Notes: generated from the letters alone by a model not told the origin. Shown: positions 22,073 through 33,680, counted from the first letter of the stretch. The stretch is DNA of 64,000 bases from Arion vulgaris (GCA_020796225.1 CM036775.1:310001-374000), one strand, 5' to 3'. Made by a program: numbers and translations.

Positions 22073-22317
22073 CATGTCTTAGATCAGGACGAAAAGAGAC
22101 TAAATCGACAAGTCCTATGTGGTCACCAGTTGGGAAAAGAAAACGTGGAAAACCAAAGACCACTCTTCAAGAACCATCCAACAAGAAAGTAAACTATTGG
22201 GATGTAAAACCATACAAGATCTCCAACTGCTAGCAAAGAACCGTATCACATGGAGATCTAAAACCTCTGCTCTATGTGCCGCCTTTGGCCCCGAAAGGAA
22301 TAAACTAACTAAACTAA
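22073..22317 (+). mobile_element. LINE family E 3' end inserted in family D
   Basis: This 245-bp insert matches the complement of 43290-43530 (GACGAAAAGAGACTAAATCG, ATCTCCAACTGCTAGC, GCCTTTGGCCCCGAAAGGAA) and ends in the AACTAACTAAACTAA tail. It is flanked by CATTGAAGTGG at 22062-22072 and 22318-22328, so it is a 5'-truncated retrotransposition event. Confidence 0.85.
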
Positions 22318-22328
22318 CATTGAAGTGG

Positions 22329-22500
22329 GATGCAAAGGGTTCAAGAAAGAGAGGTCGACCTAAGGAGACCCTGAAACGAACTTTGCTGAGAGGAGGAAAT
22401 ATCGGCAGTTCCATGGAGAGTTAGGGTTGCCCGGGATAGAGCGGTGGAAAATTACTTGAGCCCTATGTAACGAAACGGTACAGAGGAATTTATTATTAAA
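22329..22500 (+). mobile_element. RTE-like LINE (family D), 3' end
   Basis: It resumes with GATGCAAAGGGTTCAAGAAA and encodes KGSRKRGRPKETLKRTLL in the frame after the insertion, then GTTGCCCGGGATAGAGCGG, ending ATTTATTATTAAAA. The complement of this end is at 53769-53960. Confidence 0.75.
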
Positions 22501-24175
22501 AAATGACTGGAGACGGGGCAGTTTTTTAACCTATATATTACATCGCTGTATTTTCTGATTTTTTTTCCAGGGTTATGAAAAAAAAAAATGAGACTGAAGA
22601 AAAATTTTTTCTCTATAGTACCATCATGGTATTTCTATTTTCTCCAGGGCTATGTAAAAATGTTTGGGAGACAGGGGTTTATTAATCTTTTAAAATCATG
22701 CTTACTTTTTTATTTTTCTGGGCTGTAAAACAAAATGAGACGGGAGACAGGGCTATTTTATTTATTGTTATTATTTTTAAAAAAGCAGATTAATACATTT
22801 CAAAAAGTGAAAATTCATCATCAGGTGCCATGCCGGGGGGGTAGCGATCATAAATCCCCCAAAAATTTTGTCTCTAGTGTTTGCTTCAACTCAGATGTTG
22901 ATGCTCTTCCCCATAATTTAGGTACCCAAAATTTTCCTGTCTTGTCTCCCTCGATTTTACCGGTTTTTTGTTTCTAAATTTCCCATCTTCATTACATTCT
23001 GAAAATGATGATTCCTCTTTTTTTATATTGATAAGTTTTCGTTCTTACCTCTGATCTTCACCTCCCTTTACTTAATATAATAAAAAAATTGAAATATATA
23101 ATAGAAAATATAATAAATTAAACCCTGTATAAATCTTTTATTAAAAAATAATTTCATTGATACGTTGAGAAATGTATTTTAAGATGGCTTCGCAGAGGAC
23201 AGAGAATGAATGGGAATCCCCAAGTACTAGGGGTTGATCCAAAAATAACTCTTTTACTGAGTATCATTTCAAAAAAATCCCGTTTGCCTGAAAGAAAAAT
23301 TGGGAAACACTGGATAAGCGTCGCTCAAATGTTCTGTTCTCAAAACAGTGAAACATTTGTTCAACAAGTCCCGTCAAACATAATCTTGAACATTTAGAAC
23401 AATTTTTTTAAACAGAAAAAAAGGGTCATCACAAAAATGTTAGTGAGATACAAACAATTTCCCTCGAAATGATAAGATAAAAGTGATTTGAGGGCAAAAA
23501 TATTTTTTAAAAAATGAGAGAAAAAAAATATATGTAAAAATAATGGTATAGTATTATATTAGTCATGGAAAATCAAACATTAAAAAAAACTTTTCCCCTG
23601 CAAAAAGGGGTTTTTGGGAAAAATCCTTTTCTGGCCAATTTGATGCTCAGCCCTCTTTTGCACCCGCCTTTTTCTCCTGCCTGGGGTTTTTCCCTAAAGA
23701 ATTGTTTGAAGAAAAGTTTGTTTTAATTCCCAAAAAATGCAAACATAAAGTTTTTTATCAAATTGTTTCCTGCAGCTAATCTGAAAAAATAACTATTTTG
23801 TTTGACAAAATTTTTTGTTTTGTATATTTTTAAAAGGTTTTCTTTCTTCCTCATTTATATCATATCTTATGCCATGCCGGCTGGCGTAGGGGACGAATCT
23901 TCCAATACCTCTCACTGGTATTTTATTCTCAAGATGACGCTCTTCCATATGAAGCCAGGAGTCAATATTATCTCTCTGTTCCTCTTCTTTCTCCCTTTTA
24001 TTTTTTTGGTTGTCAAATGTGTTCTAAACCTTCCTTCTATTACAGTCAAAACATATGACTCCTTTTTTTAATTGACAATACGTTTTACCTTTTGCTTTGG
24101 TTCTTCACCTCTACATTTGTCATTTTAGCAGTCCATGGAATTTTCCCTTTATTCTATTGTAAACCACATTTATAT
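22501..24175. other. Degraded, homopolymer-rich block with LINE family F remnants
   Basis: No reliable gene is seen. Two minus-strand remnants of LINE family F can be followed, at 22815-23070 (GCCATGCCGGG.., TTTGCTTCAACTCAGATGTT) and 23865-24175 (GCCATGCCGGCTGGCGTAGG). Compared with the clean copy at 5955-6450, many informative bases are replaced by short A, T, C or G runs. 23070-23860 is AT-rich without recognisable content. Confidence 0.6.
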
Positions 24176-24221
24176 ATAAAAATATTTAACCAATTAATCC
24201 ATCTGTGTGTTGCTGGGGATT

Positions 24222-24440
24222 GTGGGGAGAAAGAATAGTAACACCGACCATAAAGCAAGTTGTTAATAGGCAACAAGGTGGGGTCTGGAAGCTCCCCTAG
24301 TAAAAAAAAAGTGTTGCAGAAATTGGATGGGCTGTCCTACTTGTAGGCGCAGGACTGGACAACGTAAATTGCTCTTGGGTTCAGATCACATACAAATCAC
24401 AAAGAGTGGTCGATATGGAGCGTTCAAAGAAGAAATATTA
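24222..24440 (+). mobile_element. GAA-tailed SINE-like repeat, copy
   Basis: It starts near GGGGAGAAAGAATAGTAACA and passes GGCGCAGGACTGGACAACGT to GGTCGATATGGAGCGTTCAA and AGAAGAA. Same family as 5474-5717. Confidence 0.75.
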
Positions 24441-24639
24441 ATCAGCATAAATATTCAACAAATCACCATCAAAGATATTGCCTAATAGTTCTAAACCACA
24501 AATATAGCCACAGAAATAATCAATTATTAAAACCAGAAAGAAATGGAAGAATAGAATCGGGTTTATGACCTCAGTTTAGTTTTCCAAACATATCTTGTAT
24601 TCCCAGCAGAAATATTGAAAATACGTTTCTCATAAAATT

Positions 24640-24812
24640 CAAAAATGTATTGAGAAAACACTAATAGAAATGTGCAGAGAAATAATTGTCAAACTGTTGG
24701 AACAAGGAGACAGGATACATACTGAAATAACTGACTAGGATCGTGAAATTGGGAAAGAGTGTGGTGTTAATGATTTCAATTTTAAACCCCTCACATTCTG
24801 AAGAATGCCACA
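24640..24812 (+). other. Unassigned reading frame remnant
   Basis: The plus strand reads IEMCREIIVKLLEQGDRIHT, EITD, a stop, then DREIGKECGVNDFNFKPLTF, open except for that one stop. The composition looks protein-like and unlike the nearby repeats. I cannot assign it to a family; it may be a mobile-element remnant or a captured gene piece. 24441-24639 shows nothing clear. Confidence 0.3.
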
Positions 24813-24936
24813 GAGCAAGATCTTTGCGGACGTCTCTACCTTCCGCTAAGGTTAAGGGTAGTGTGATGTTCTATAGTATTTAAAGATAAATTAAGACAGC
24901 GAAAATCACATAAAAACGTTATTGAGCTTTTCAATG

Positions 24937-25112
24937 CCCGTGTGATGCCGCCGGAGCTCGAAGGACAAAGAATAGTACCAATACAACCTAAAATGCATGC
25001 CGTAGGGGGCGACTGATGAGACCCTATGGATGTTACACTAGTAAATAAAAAGCAGTGCAGAAATTGGATGGACTTGTAAACACATAACTGGCACAAAGTA
25101 CAATCCTCTTAG
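24937..25112 (+). mobile_element. GAA-tailed SINE-like repeat, 3'-truncated
   Basis: It contains AAAGAATAGTACCAATACAA, GGGGCGACTGATGAG and GTAAATAAAAAGCAGTGCAG, then breaks near GCACAAAGTACAATCCTCTT. Confidence 0.7.
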
Positions 25113-25136
25113 CTCATTAAAAATGAATTTAAAAAG

Positions 25137-25497
25137 TGACATTAAATTAGTACCATTAAATAAGTGACATTAAATTAGTGACATTAAATAAGTGACATTA
25201 AATAAGTGACATTAAATTAGTGATATTAAATTAGTGACATTAAATTAGTGACATTAAATAAGTGACATTAAATAAGTGACATTAAATTAGTGATATTAAA
25301 TAAGTGACATTAAATTAGTGACATTAAATAAGTGACATTAAATTAGTGACATTAAATTAGTGACATTAAATAAGTGACATTAAATTAGTGACATTAAATA
25401 AGTGATATTAAAAAAGTGACATTAAATAAGTGACATTAAATAAGCGACATTAAATAAGTGACATTAAATAAGTGACATTAAATAAGTGACATTAAAT
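25137..25497. repeat. 14-bp tandem array, about 25 copies
   Basis: Units alternate between AAGTGACATTAAAT and TAGTGACATTAAAT without a fixed order. Confidence 0.95.
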
Positions 25498-25655
25498 TTC
25501 TTCTTCTTCGAACACTCCATATTGACAACTTGTTAAACCACTCTTTGTGATTTGTATTTGATTTGAGTTTAAGAGGGATTGTACGTCTGTCCATTTATGC
25601 TTCTACAAGTAAGACGATTTCTGCGCTGTTTTTATTTACTAGGGTAACTTTCCTA
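25498..25655 (-). mobile_element. GAA-tailed SINE-like repeat, minus copy
   Basis: It begins with TTCTTCTTCTTCGAACACTC and includes AACCACTCTTTGTGATTTGT and TTTTTATTTACTAGGGTAAC. Its break joins the next array. Confidence 0.75.
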
Positions 25656-25857
25656 CAAACATTGTAATATTTGATCTTCTCCACCAGGTAACATTACAGA
25701 AATTGTAATATTTGAGCTTCTCCACCAGGTAACATTACAGACATTGTAATATTTGATCTTCTCCACCAGGTAACATTACAGACATTGTAATATTTGATCT
25801 TCTCCACCAGGTAACATTACAGACATTGTAATATTTGATCTTCTCCACCAGGTAACA
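25656..25857. repeat. 41-bp tandem array, 5 copies
   Basis: Units of ACATTGTAATATTTGATCTT then CTCCACCAGGTAACATTACAG. Each copy contains CAGGTAAC and TTACAG, chance splice-like words on the plus strand. Confidence 0.9.
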
Positions 25858-25899
25858 TAAAACTATCAGAATTTAACTAAAATAGAATTTCAAAACTAC

Positions 25900-28800
25900 T
25901 TACAACCAACAAAATTTAACCTAACAACTATTAAAATCTAACCTAACATACAACAAAATCTAACCTAACATACAACAAAATCTAACCTAACAACAAACAA
26001 CAAAATCTAACCTAACATACAACAAAATCTAACCTAACAAACAACAAAATCTAACCTAACAAACAACAAAATCTTACCTAACAAAAAACAAAATCTAACC
26101 TAACAACAAAATCTCAAAATCTAACCTAACATACAACAAAATCTAACCTAACAAACAACAAAATCTAACCTAACAAACAACAAAATATAACCTAACAACA
26201 AAATCTCAAAATCTAACCTAACAAACAACAAAATCTAACCTAACAAACAACAAAATCTACCCTAACAAACAACAAAATATAACCTAACAAACAACATAAT
26301 CTAACCTAACATACAACAAAATCTAACCTGACAACAACCAACAAAATCTAACCTAACAAACAACAAAATCTAACCTAACAAACAACAAAATCTAACCTAA
26401 CATACAACAAAATCTAACCTAACAACAAACAACAAAATCTAACCTAACATACAACAAAATCTAACCTAACAAAAAAATCTCAAAATCTAACCTAACATAC
26501 AACAAAATCTAACCTAACAACAAACAAAAAAATCTAACTCTAACAAATAACAAAATCTAACCTAACATACAACAAAATCTAACCTAACAAACAACAAAAT
26601 CTAACCTAGCAAATAACAAAATCTAACCTCACAAACAACAAAATCTAACCTAACAAACAACAAAATCTAACCTAACATACAACAAAATCTAACCTAACAA
26701 ACAACAAAATCTAACCTAACAAACAACAAAATCTAACCTAACAACCAACAAAATCTAACCTATCATACAACAAAATCTAACCTAACATACAACAAAATCT
26801 AACCTAACAAACAACAAAATCTAACCTAACAAACAACAAAATCTAACCTAACAACAAACAAAATCTAACCTAACATTCAACAAAATCTAACCTAACAAAA
26901 AACAAAATCTAACCTAACAACAAACAAAATATAACCTAACAAACAACAAAATCTAACCTAACATACAACAAAATCTAACCTAACAAGCAACAAAATCTAA
27001 CCTAACAAACAACAAAATCTAACCTAACAACCAACAAAATCTAACCTAACAAACAAAACAAAATCTAACCTAATAAAAACAACAAAATCTAACCTGACAA
27101 CAACCAACAAAATCTAACCTAACAAACAACAAAATCTAACCTAACATACAACAAAATCAAACCTGAACCTAACATACAACAAAATCTAACCTAACAACAA
27201 ACAACAAAATCTAACCTAACAAACAACAAAATCTAACCTAACATACAACAAAATCTAACCTAACAAACAACAAAATCTAACCTAACATACAATAAAATCT
27301 AACCTAACAAACAACAAAATCTAACCTAACAAACAACAAAATCTAACCTAATAACAAACAATAAAATCTAACCTAACATACAACAAAATCTAACCTAACA
27401 TACAACAAAATCTAACCTAACAAACAACAAAATCTAACTAACAAACAACAAAATCTAACCTAACATACAACAAAATCTAACCTAACATACAACAAAATCT
27501 AACCTAACAAACAACAAAATCTAACCTAACATACAACAAAATCTAACCTAACAAACAACAAAATCTAACTTAACATACAACAAAATCTAACCTAGCATAC
27601 AACAAAATCTAACCTAACAACCAATAAAATCTAACCTAACATACAACAAAATCTAACCTAACATACAACAAAATCTAACCTAACAACAAACAACAAAATC
27701 TAACCTAACAAACAACAAAATCTAACCTAACATACAACAAAATCTAACCTAACAAACAACAAAATCTAACCTAACATACAACAAAATCTAACTAAAAACA
27801 ACAAAATCTAACCTAACAAACAACAAAATCTAACCTAACAACAAGCAACAAAATCTAACCTAACATACAACAAAATCTAACCTAACATACAACAAAATCT
27901 AACCTAACATACAACAAAATCTAACCTAACATACAACAAAATCTAACCTAACAACAAACAACAAAATCTAACCTAACAAACAACAAAATCTAACCTAACA
28001 TACAACAAAATCTAACCTAACAAACAACAAAATCTAACCTAACAAACAACAAAATCTAACCTAACAAACAACAAAATCTAACCTAACAACAAACAACAAA
28101 AGCTAACCTAACAAACAACAAAATCTAACCTAACATACAACAAAATCTAACCTAACTTACAACAAAATCTAACCTAACAAACAACAAAATCTAACCTAAC
28201 AAACAACAAAATCTAACCTAACATACAACAAAATCTAACCTAAAAACAACAAAATCTAACCTAACATACAAAAAATCTAACCCAAAAAAACAAAATCTAA
28301 CCTAACATACAACAAAATCTAACCTAACAAACAACAAAATCTAACCTAACAAACAACAAAATCTAACCTAACATACAACAAAATCTAACCTAACAACAAA
28401 CAAAATCTAACCTAACATACAACAAAATCTAACCTAACAACAAACAAAATCTAACCTAACATACAACAAAATCTAACCTAATAAACAACAAAATCTAAGC
28501 TAACATACAACAAAATCTAACCTAACATACAACAAAATCTAACCTAACATACAACAAAATCTAACCTAACAAACAACAAAATCTAACCTAACATACAACA
28601 AAATCTAACATAGCAAACAACAAAATCTAACCTAACATACAACAAAATCTAACCTAACAACTAATAAAATCTAACCTAACATACAACAAAATCTAACCAA
28701 ACATACAACAAAATCTAACCTAACAACAAACAACAAAATCTAACCTAACAAACAACAAAATCTAACCTAACATACAACAAAATCTAACCTACCAAACAAC

Positions 28801-31345
28801 AAAATCTAACCTAACATACAACAAAATCTAACCTAACATACAACAAAATCTAACCTAACAAACAACAAAATCTAACCTAACAAACAACAAAATCTAACCT
28901 AACATACAACAAAATCTAACCTAACATATAACAAAATCTAACCTAACAAACAACAAAATCTAACGTAACATACAACAAAATCTAACCTAACATACAACAA
29001 AATCTAACCTAACAAACAACAAAATCTAACCTAACAAACAACAAAATCTAACCTAACAAACAACAAAATCTAACCTAACAACAAACAAAATCTAACCTAA
29101 CATACAACAAAATCTAACCTAACAAACAACAAAATCTAACCTAACAACAAACAACAAAATCTAACCTAACATACAACAAAATCTAACCTAACAAATAACA
29201 AAATCTAACCTAGCATACAACAAAATCTAACCTAACAAACAACAAAATCTAAATTAAACAAACAACAAAATCTAACCTAACATACAACAAAATCTAACCT
29301 AACAACAAACAACAAAATCTAACCTAACAAACAACAAAATCTAACCTAACATACAACAAAATCTAACCTAACAAACAACAAAATCTAACCTAACATACAA
29401 TAAAATCTAACCTAACAAACAACAAAATCTAACCTAACAAACAACAAAATCTAACCTAATAACAAACAATAAAATCTAACCTAACAACCAATAAAATCTA
29501 ACCTAACATACAACAAAATCTAACCTAACATACAACAAAATCTAACCTAACAACAAACAACAAAATCTAACCTAACAAACAACAAAATCTAACCTAACAT
29601 ACAACAAAATCTAACCTAACAAACAACAAAATCTAACCTAACATACAACAAAATCTAACCTAACAAACAACAAAATCTAACCTAACAAACAACAAAATCT
29701 AACCTAACAACAAGCAACAAAATCTAACCTAACATACAACAAAATCTAATCCAAATACAACAAAATCTAACCTAACATACAACAAAATCTAACCTAACAT
29801 ACAACAAAATCTAACCTAACAACAAACAACAAAATCTAACCTAACAAACAACAAAATCTAACCTAACATACAACAAAATCTAACCTAACAAACAACAAAA
29901 TCTAACCTAACAAACAACAAAATCTAACCTAACAAACAACAAAATCTAACCTAACAACAAACAACAAAAGCTAACCTAACAAACAACAAAATCTAACCTA
30001 ACATACAACAAAATCTAACCTAACTTACAACAAAATCTAACCTAACAAACAACAAAATCTAACCTAACATACAACAAAATCTAACCTAACAAACAACAAA
30101 ATCTAACTCTAACATACAAAAAATCTAACCCAAAAAAAAAAAAAATCTAACCTAACAACAAACAAAATCTAACCTAACATACAACAAAATCTAACCTAAC
30201 AAACAACAAAATCTAACCTAACAAACAACAAAATCTAACCTAACATACAACAAAATCTAACCTAACAACAAACAAAATCTAACCTAACATACAACAAAAT
30301 CTAACCTAACAACAAACAAAATCTAACCTAACATACAACAAAATCTAACCTAATAAACAACAAAATCTAAGCTAACATACAACAAAATCTAACCTAACAT
30401 ACAACAAAATCTAACCTAACATACAACAAAATCTAACCTAACAAACAACAAAATCTAACCTAACATACAACAAAATCTAACATAGCAAACAACAAAATCT
30501 AACCTAACATACAACAAAATCTAACCTAACAACTAATAAAATCTAACCTAACATACAACAAAATCTAACCTAACATACAACAAAAATCTAACCTAACAAC
30601 AAACAACAAAATCTAACCTAACAAACAACAAAATCTAACCTAACATACAACAAAATCTAACCTAACAAACAACAAAATCTAACCTAACATACAACAAAAT
30701 CTAACCTAACATACAACAAAATCTAACCTAACATACAACAAAATCTAACCTAACAACAAACAACAAAATCTAACCTAACATACAACAAAATCTAACCTAA
30801 CATATAACAAAATCTAACCTAACAAACAACAAAATCTAACCTAACATACAACAAAATCTAACCTAACATACAACAAAATCTAACCTAACATACAATAAAA
30901 ATCTAACCTAACAAACAACAAAATCTAACCTAACATACAACAAAATCTAACCTAACATACAACAAAATATAACCTAACAACCAATAAAATCTAACCTAAC
31001 ATACAACAAAATCTAACCTAACATACAACAAAATCTAACCTAACAACATACAACAAAATCTAACCTAACAAACAACAAAATCTAACCTAACAAATAACAA
31101 AATCTAACCTAACAAACAACAAAATCTAACCTAACAAACAACAAAATCTAACCTAACATACAACAAAATCTAACCTAACAAACAACAAAATCTAACCTAA
31201 CAAACAACAAAATCTAACCTAACAACCAATAAAATCTAACCTAACATACAACAAAATCTAACCTAACAAACAACAAAATCTAACCTAACAACAAACAACA
31301 AAATCTAACCTAACATACAACAAAATCTAACTAAAAACCAACAAA
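25900..31345. repeat. 22-bp satellite array, about 5.4 kb
   Basis: Roughly 240 units of CTAACCTAACATACAACAAAAT and close variants (AACAAACAAC, AACAACAAACAAC). The unit has no G on the plus strand. No open frame of 60 codons occurs on either strand. Marker variants show that a block of about 1.9 kb near 27.2-28.8 kb is repeated at about 29.3-30.7 kb. In the proposed gene this lies in the intron between 31.4 and 6.6 kb. Confidence 0.95.
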
Positions 31346-31375
31346 ATATGTCAAAAATTGTGTAGGATAAATTAC

Positions 31376-31475
31376 GTGTTCTTAGATAAAGCTGTAGGGA
31401 AGTCAGTATACCCTCTTGTACGTCCTGATATGAAGACTTGAGCATATCAACACAGATATGAGCAAACCCTGAATA
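31376..31475 (-). CDS. Candidate exon 10 of unknown minus-strand host gene
   Basis: The minus strand encodes YSGFAHICVDMLKSSYQDVQ then EGILTSLQLYLRT, a helical leucine-rich stretch. The donor is ACAC then GTAATT. Two acceptors are possible: CACTTACAG (start 31482, phase 2) and ACAGTCACCAG (start 31475, phase 0). Only the second keeps frame after the exon at 33034-33095. The end phase of 1 agrees with 6469-6600. The segment lies directly beside the 22-bp array but is clearly different in composition. Confidence 0.5.
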
Positions 31476-31519
31476 CTGGTGACTGTAAGTGTATAATGCT
31501 GGAGATTTCAAGAACATTG

Positions 31520-31995
31520 ACAATAAGTGTGAGCAGAGTGTATATGTGAATATGTTAGGTCACAAGAACATTGAGAGTGGGAGCAGAGTGTATATATGAG
31601 TATGTTAAGATAAGAACAATGAGAGTGTGTGTGTGAGCAGAGTGTATATGTGAATATGTTAAGATGAGAACAATAAGTGTGTGAGCAGAGTGTATATGTG
31701 GAAATGTTAGGATGAGAACAATGAAAGTGTGTGAGCAGAGTGTATATGTGAATATGTTAAGATGAGAACAATGAGTGTGTGAGCAGAGTGTATATGTGGA
31801 AATGTTAGGATGAGAACAATGAAAGTGTGTGAGCAGAGTGTATATGTGAATATGTCAGGACACAAAACAAGAACATTGAGAGTGGGAACAGAGTGTATAT
31901 GTGAATGTTAGGACCACAAGAACAATGAAAATGTGGGAAGAGGGTATATGTGATCATGTCAGGACACAGGAATGGTGAGTGGGAGCAGAGTGTAT
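31520..31995. repeat. About 50-bp minisatellite, 8-9 diverged copies
   Basis: Units share GTGTGAGCAGAGTGTATATG followed by TGAATATGTTAGGA and a variable ACAATGA section. Confidence 0.85.
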
Positions 31996-32119
31996 ATATT
32001 AACCCTCAGTTAGTCGCGTAGGTAAAAGTCACACAGGTAGTCATTGTGCTCAATATGAGCACAAGGGTTTATATAACTATATTTAACTGATAAACATTTA
32101 GATTTTCATTGTATTTCTT

Positions 32120-32220
32120 TTCTGGGATGTTTTTTTCTAGTACTGTGTACAATGCACTTGCAGATTCGGGATGTTTTTCTAGTACTTTTTCTGTACAATA
32201 CACTCGCAGATTCAGGTTGC
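32120..32220. repeat. Two-copy 48-bp direct repeat
   Basis: GGGATGTTTTTCTAGTAC..GTACAAT and CACTTGCAGATTC occur twice with small differences. 32220-32395 and 31996-32119 show nothing assignable, except a weak alternative exon at 32258-32297 discussed elsewhere. Confidence 0.75.
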
Positions 32221-32394
32221 ATTAACAAGGCAATGGTTAAACACAGTTCGTCGTTACTCTCGTAGTAAAAAGATTTTGCCTACACTAATTGGATGCTCTG
32301 AATACAGAAATGAAAAACGCTTCTGATGAACTTTTCTGTCGAAAGACCTTGGGCAAATGCGTCGATAATCGGGACACATAAAAGAACTGTCATA

Positions 32395-32560
32395 TATTTA
32401 GAGAGTGGATTGAGAAAACTACAGTTCCGACATTAGATAGGCCCTCTTGTCTGAAAATGGACAATGCATCATACCACAATGTAGAGGCACAAGAAGACAA
32501 AGTCCGACGTCGTCTAGTAAAAAATATGCAATACAGATGTTTGCAGAAGATTGCCATCAA
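32395..32560 (+). pseudogene. DDE-type transposase remnant
   Basis: The plus frame reads WIEKTTVPTLDRPSCLKMDN and then ASYHNVEAQEDKVRRRLVKN. The MDNASYHN block resembles the second catalytic Asp region of DDE superfamily transposases (typically DNAxYH). Nothing before or after extends it convincingly, and a SINE follows at 32570. The transposon class is undetermined. Confidence 0.5.
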
Positions 32561-32569
32561 TAAAGCCGA

Positions 32570-32815
32570 AGGGTTTTTAAGTCAAAGGATTGACTTCATT
32601 GCACCGGGTTTTACCCCTATGGCTCGGTCCCTCTCGCAGAAATGGCACGCCACCTGCCGAGAGTATTGCACAAAGCACGAACTCCGTAGCTCCAGCAACA
32701 ATCCTAGGGTCTCTAGAAAAAACTGCACTCGTGAACAGAATGGTGCGGTCCGGATTCGAACCCACGACCTTCGACTCACAAGGCAAAGGGCTTGACCACT
32801 TAGCCACAGAGACCC
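32570..32815 (-). mobile_element. tRNA-derived SINE (SINE-1), copy 1
   Basis: On the minus strand the head GTCTCTGTGGCTAAGTGGTC is an A box, followed by a perfect B box GGTTCGAATCC. The body includes ACTCTCGGCAGGTGGCGTGC. The copy at 59262-59505 aligns over the whole length. The tRNA-like head is not accompanied by an intact tRNA 3' half, so this is a SINE and not a tRNA gene. Confidence 0.85.
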
Positions 32816-33033
32816 CCTGATTGTCATCAATGTACACATCTGGTCCTTCTCAAGACCACCAAAATCATCCTGACCTACCTCTTACATGACAACTATATCG
32901 AAATGAAGATAAAAGTTGAAATAAAGTCATTTCTTTTTGTGTGATTTCCACTCTCGCGAAAAATGTGGATACACCTATGACTTATCAAAAGTTGCAAATA
33001 TGTTATATTGCTGTAAATTCTATTTTGTGCTAC

Positions 33034-33095
33034 CAAAATAATTATTAGGTAGTCAAAGATCAAAGAAAATCGCTGCTTCAGTAAAACGGCTGTAT
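33034..33095 (-). CDS. Candidate exon 9 of unknown minus-strand host gene
   Basis: A 62-bp segment with acceptor TTAAATGTATGTAG and donor TTTTG then GTAGCA encodes TAVLLKQRFSLIFDYLIIIL. Phase is 1 to 0, continuing from 33390-33527. It is short, so support is weaker than for its neighbour. A competing 40-bp segment at 32258-32297 (phase 1 to 2) would also keep frame if this one were skipped and the 31482 acceptor used. Confidence 0.35.
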
Positions 33096-33246
33096 CTACA
33101 TACATTTAAATTATATATTCGTAATGTCATTGAAAATCGAACACCACATGCAAAATTACGTTGTATTTCATGCAAGGGTTATTGAGATATTAGAAAAAGT
33201 TTGTGGGCACGAGATTTGAAACGCACTATAATAAACTTCTAATGGA

Positions 33247-33362
33247 TACGATGAGTAAATGAACTTTGTGATGGAGAACAGAGCACGAATGGGAATGCCC
33301 AATGTGCCATGACGTCGATCGCATAACATAACAAAACATAACATAACATAACATAACAAACG
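33247..33362 (+). mobile_element. LINE family B 3' end fragment
   Basis: It matches 40777-40883: GATGGAGAACAGAGCACGAA, GGGAATGCCCAATGTGCCAT and GACGTCGATCGCATAACATA, and ends in ATAAC repeats. Confidence 0.75.
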
Positions 33363-33389
33363 CAACAAATGAGTATGCAGACAGGTTAC

Positions 33390-33527
33390 CTTTATTTTTA
33401 GCCAGAGACTCCATACATATTCTAGCAGCCAACAAGACTAAAGGTTTTTTCTCACTGTACGAGAGAGCTGTCAAATGGTCTTCCATCACAATCCAAGAGA
33501 CTTTTTTGGTTCTAAATTTGAACCCAT
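33390..33527 (-). CDS. Candidate exon 8 of unknown minus-strand host gene
   Basis: A 138-bp segment lies between acceptor CTTTTTTGCGGCGCAATAG and donor AATAAAG then GTAACC. It encodes GFKFRTKKVSWIVMEDHLTA, then LSYSEKKPLVLLAARICMES and LAKNK. Phase is 1 to 1. The frame is open in both directions only over this region, and the sequence has no similarity to any LINE in the window. Together with 39883-39992 this is one of the best supported exons. Function unknown. Confidence 0.6.
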
Positions 33528-33549
33528 CTATTGCGCCGCAAAAAAGTAA

Positions 33550-33680
33550 ATATAAGTGTGAGATATTCAAGGATAGAAAGGAATGGCACAAGCCAGTTCA
33601 AATCAATATAAAATATAAGTGTGAGATATTCAAGGATAGAAAGGAATGGCACAAGCCAGTTCAAATCAATATAAAATATG
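33550..33680. repeat. 63-bp tandem duplication
   Basis: Two copies of AAGTGTGAGATATTCAAGGA.. to ..CAGTTCAAATCAATATAAA, right upstream of a candidate exon. Confidence 0.9.

Noticed and set aside
25900..31345. Telomere or interstitial telomeric repeat
   Set aside because: CCTAAC words are present, but the unit is 22 bp with unrelated spacer and is not a TTAGG or TTAGGG array.
32258..32297. 40-bp exon
   Set aside because: Borders and phase are possible only if exon 33034-33095 is skipped; too short to judge, so kept only as an alternative.
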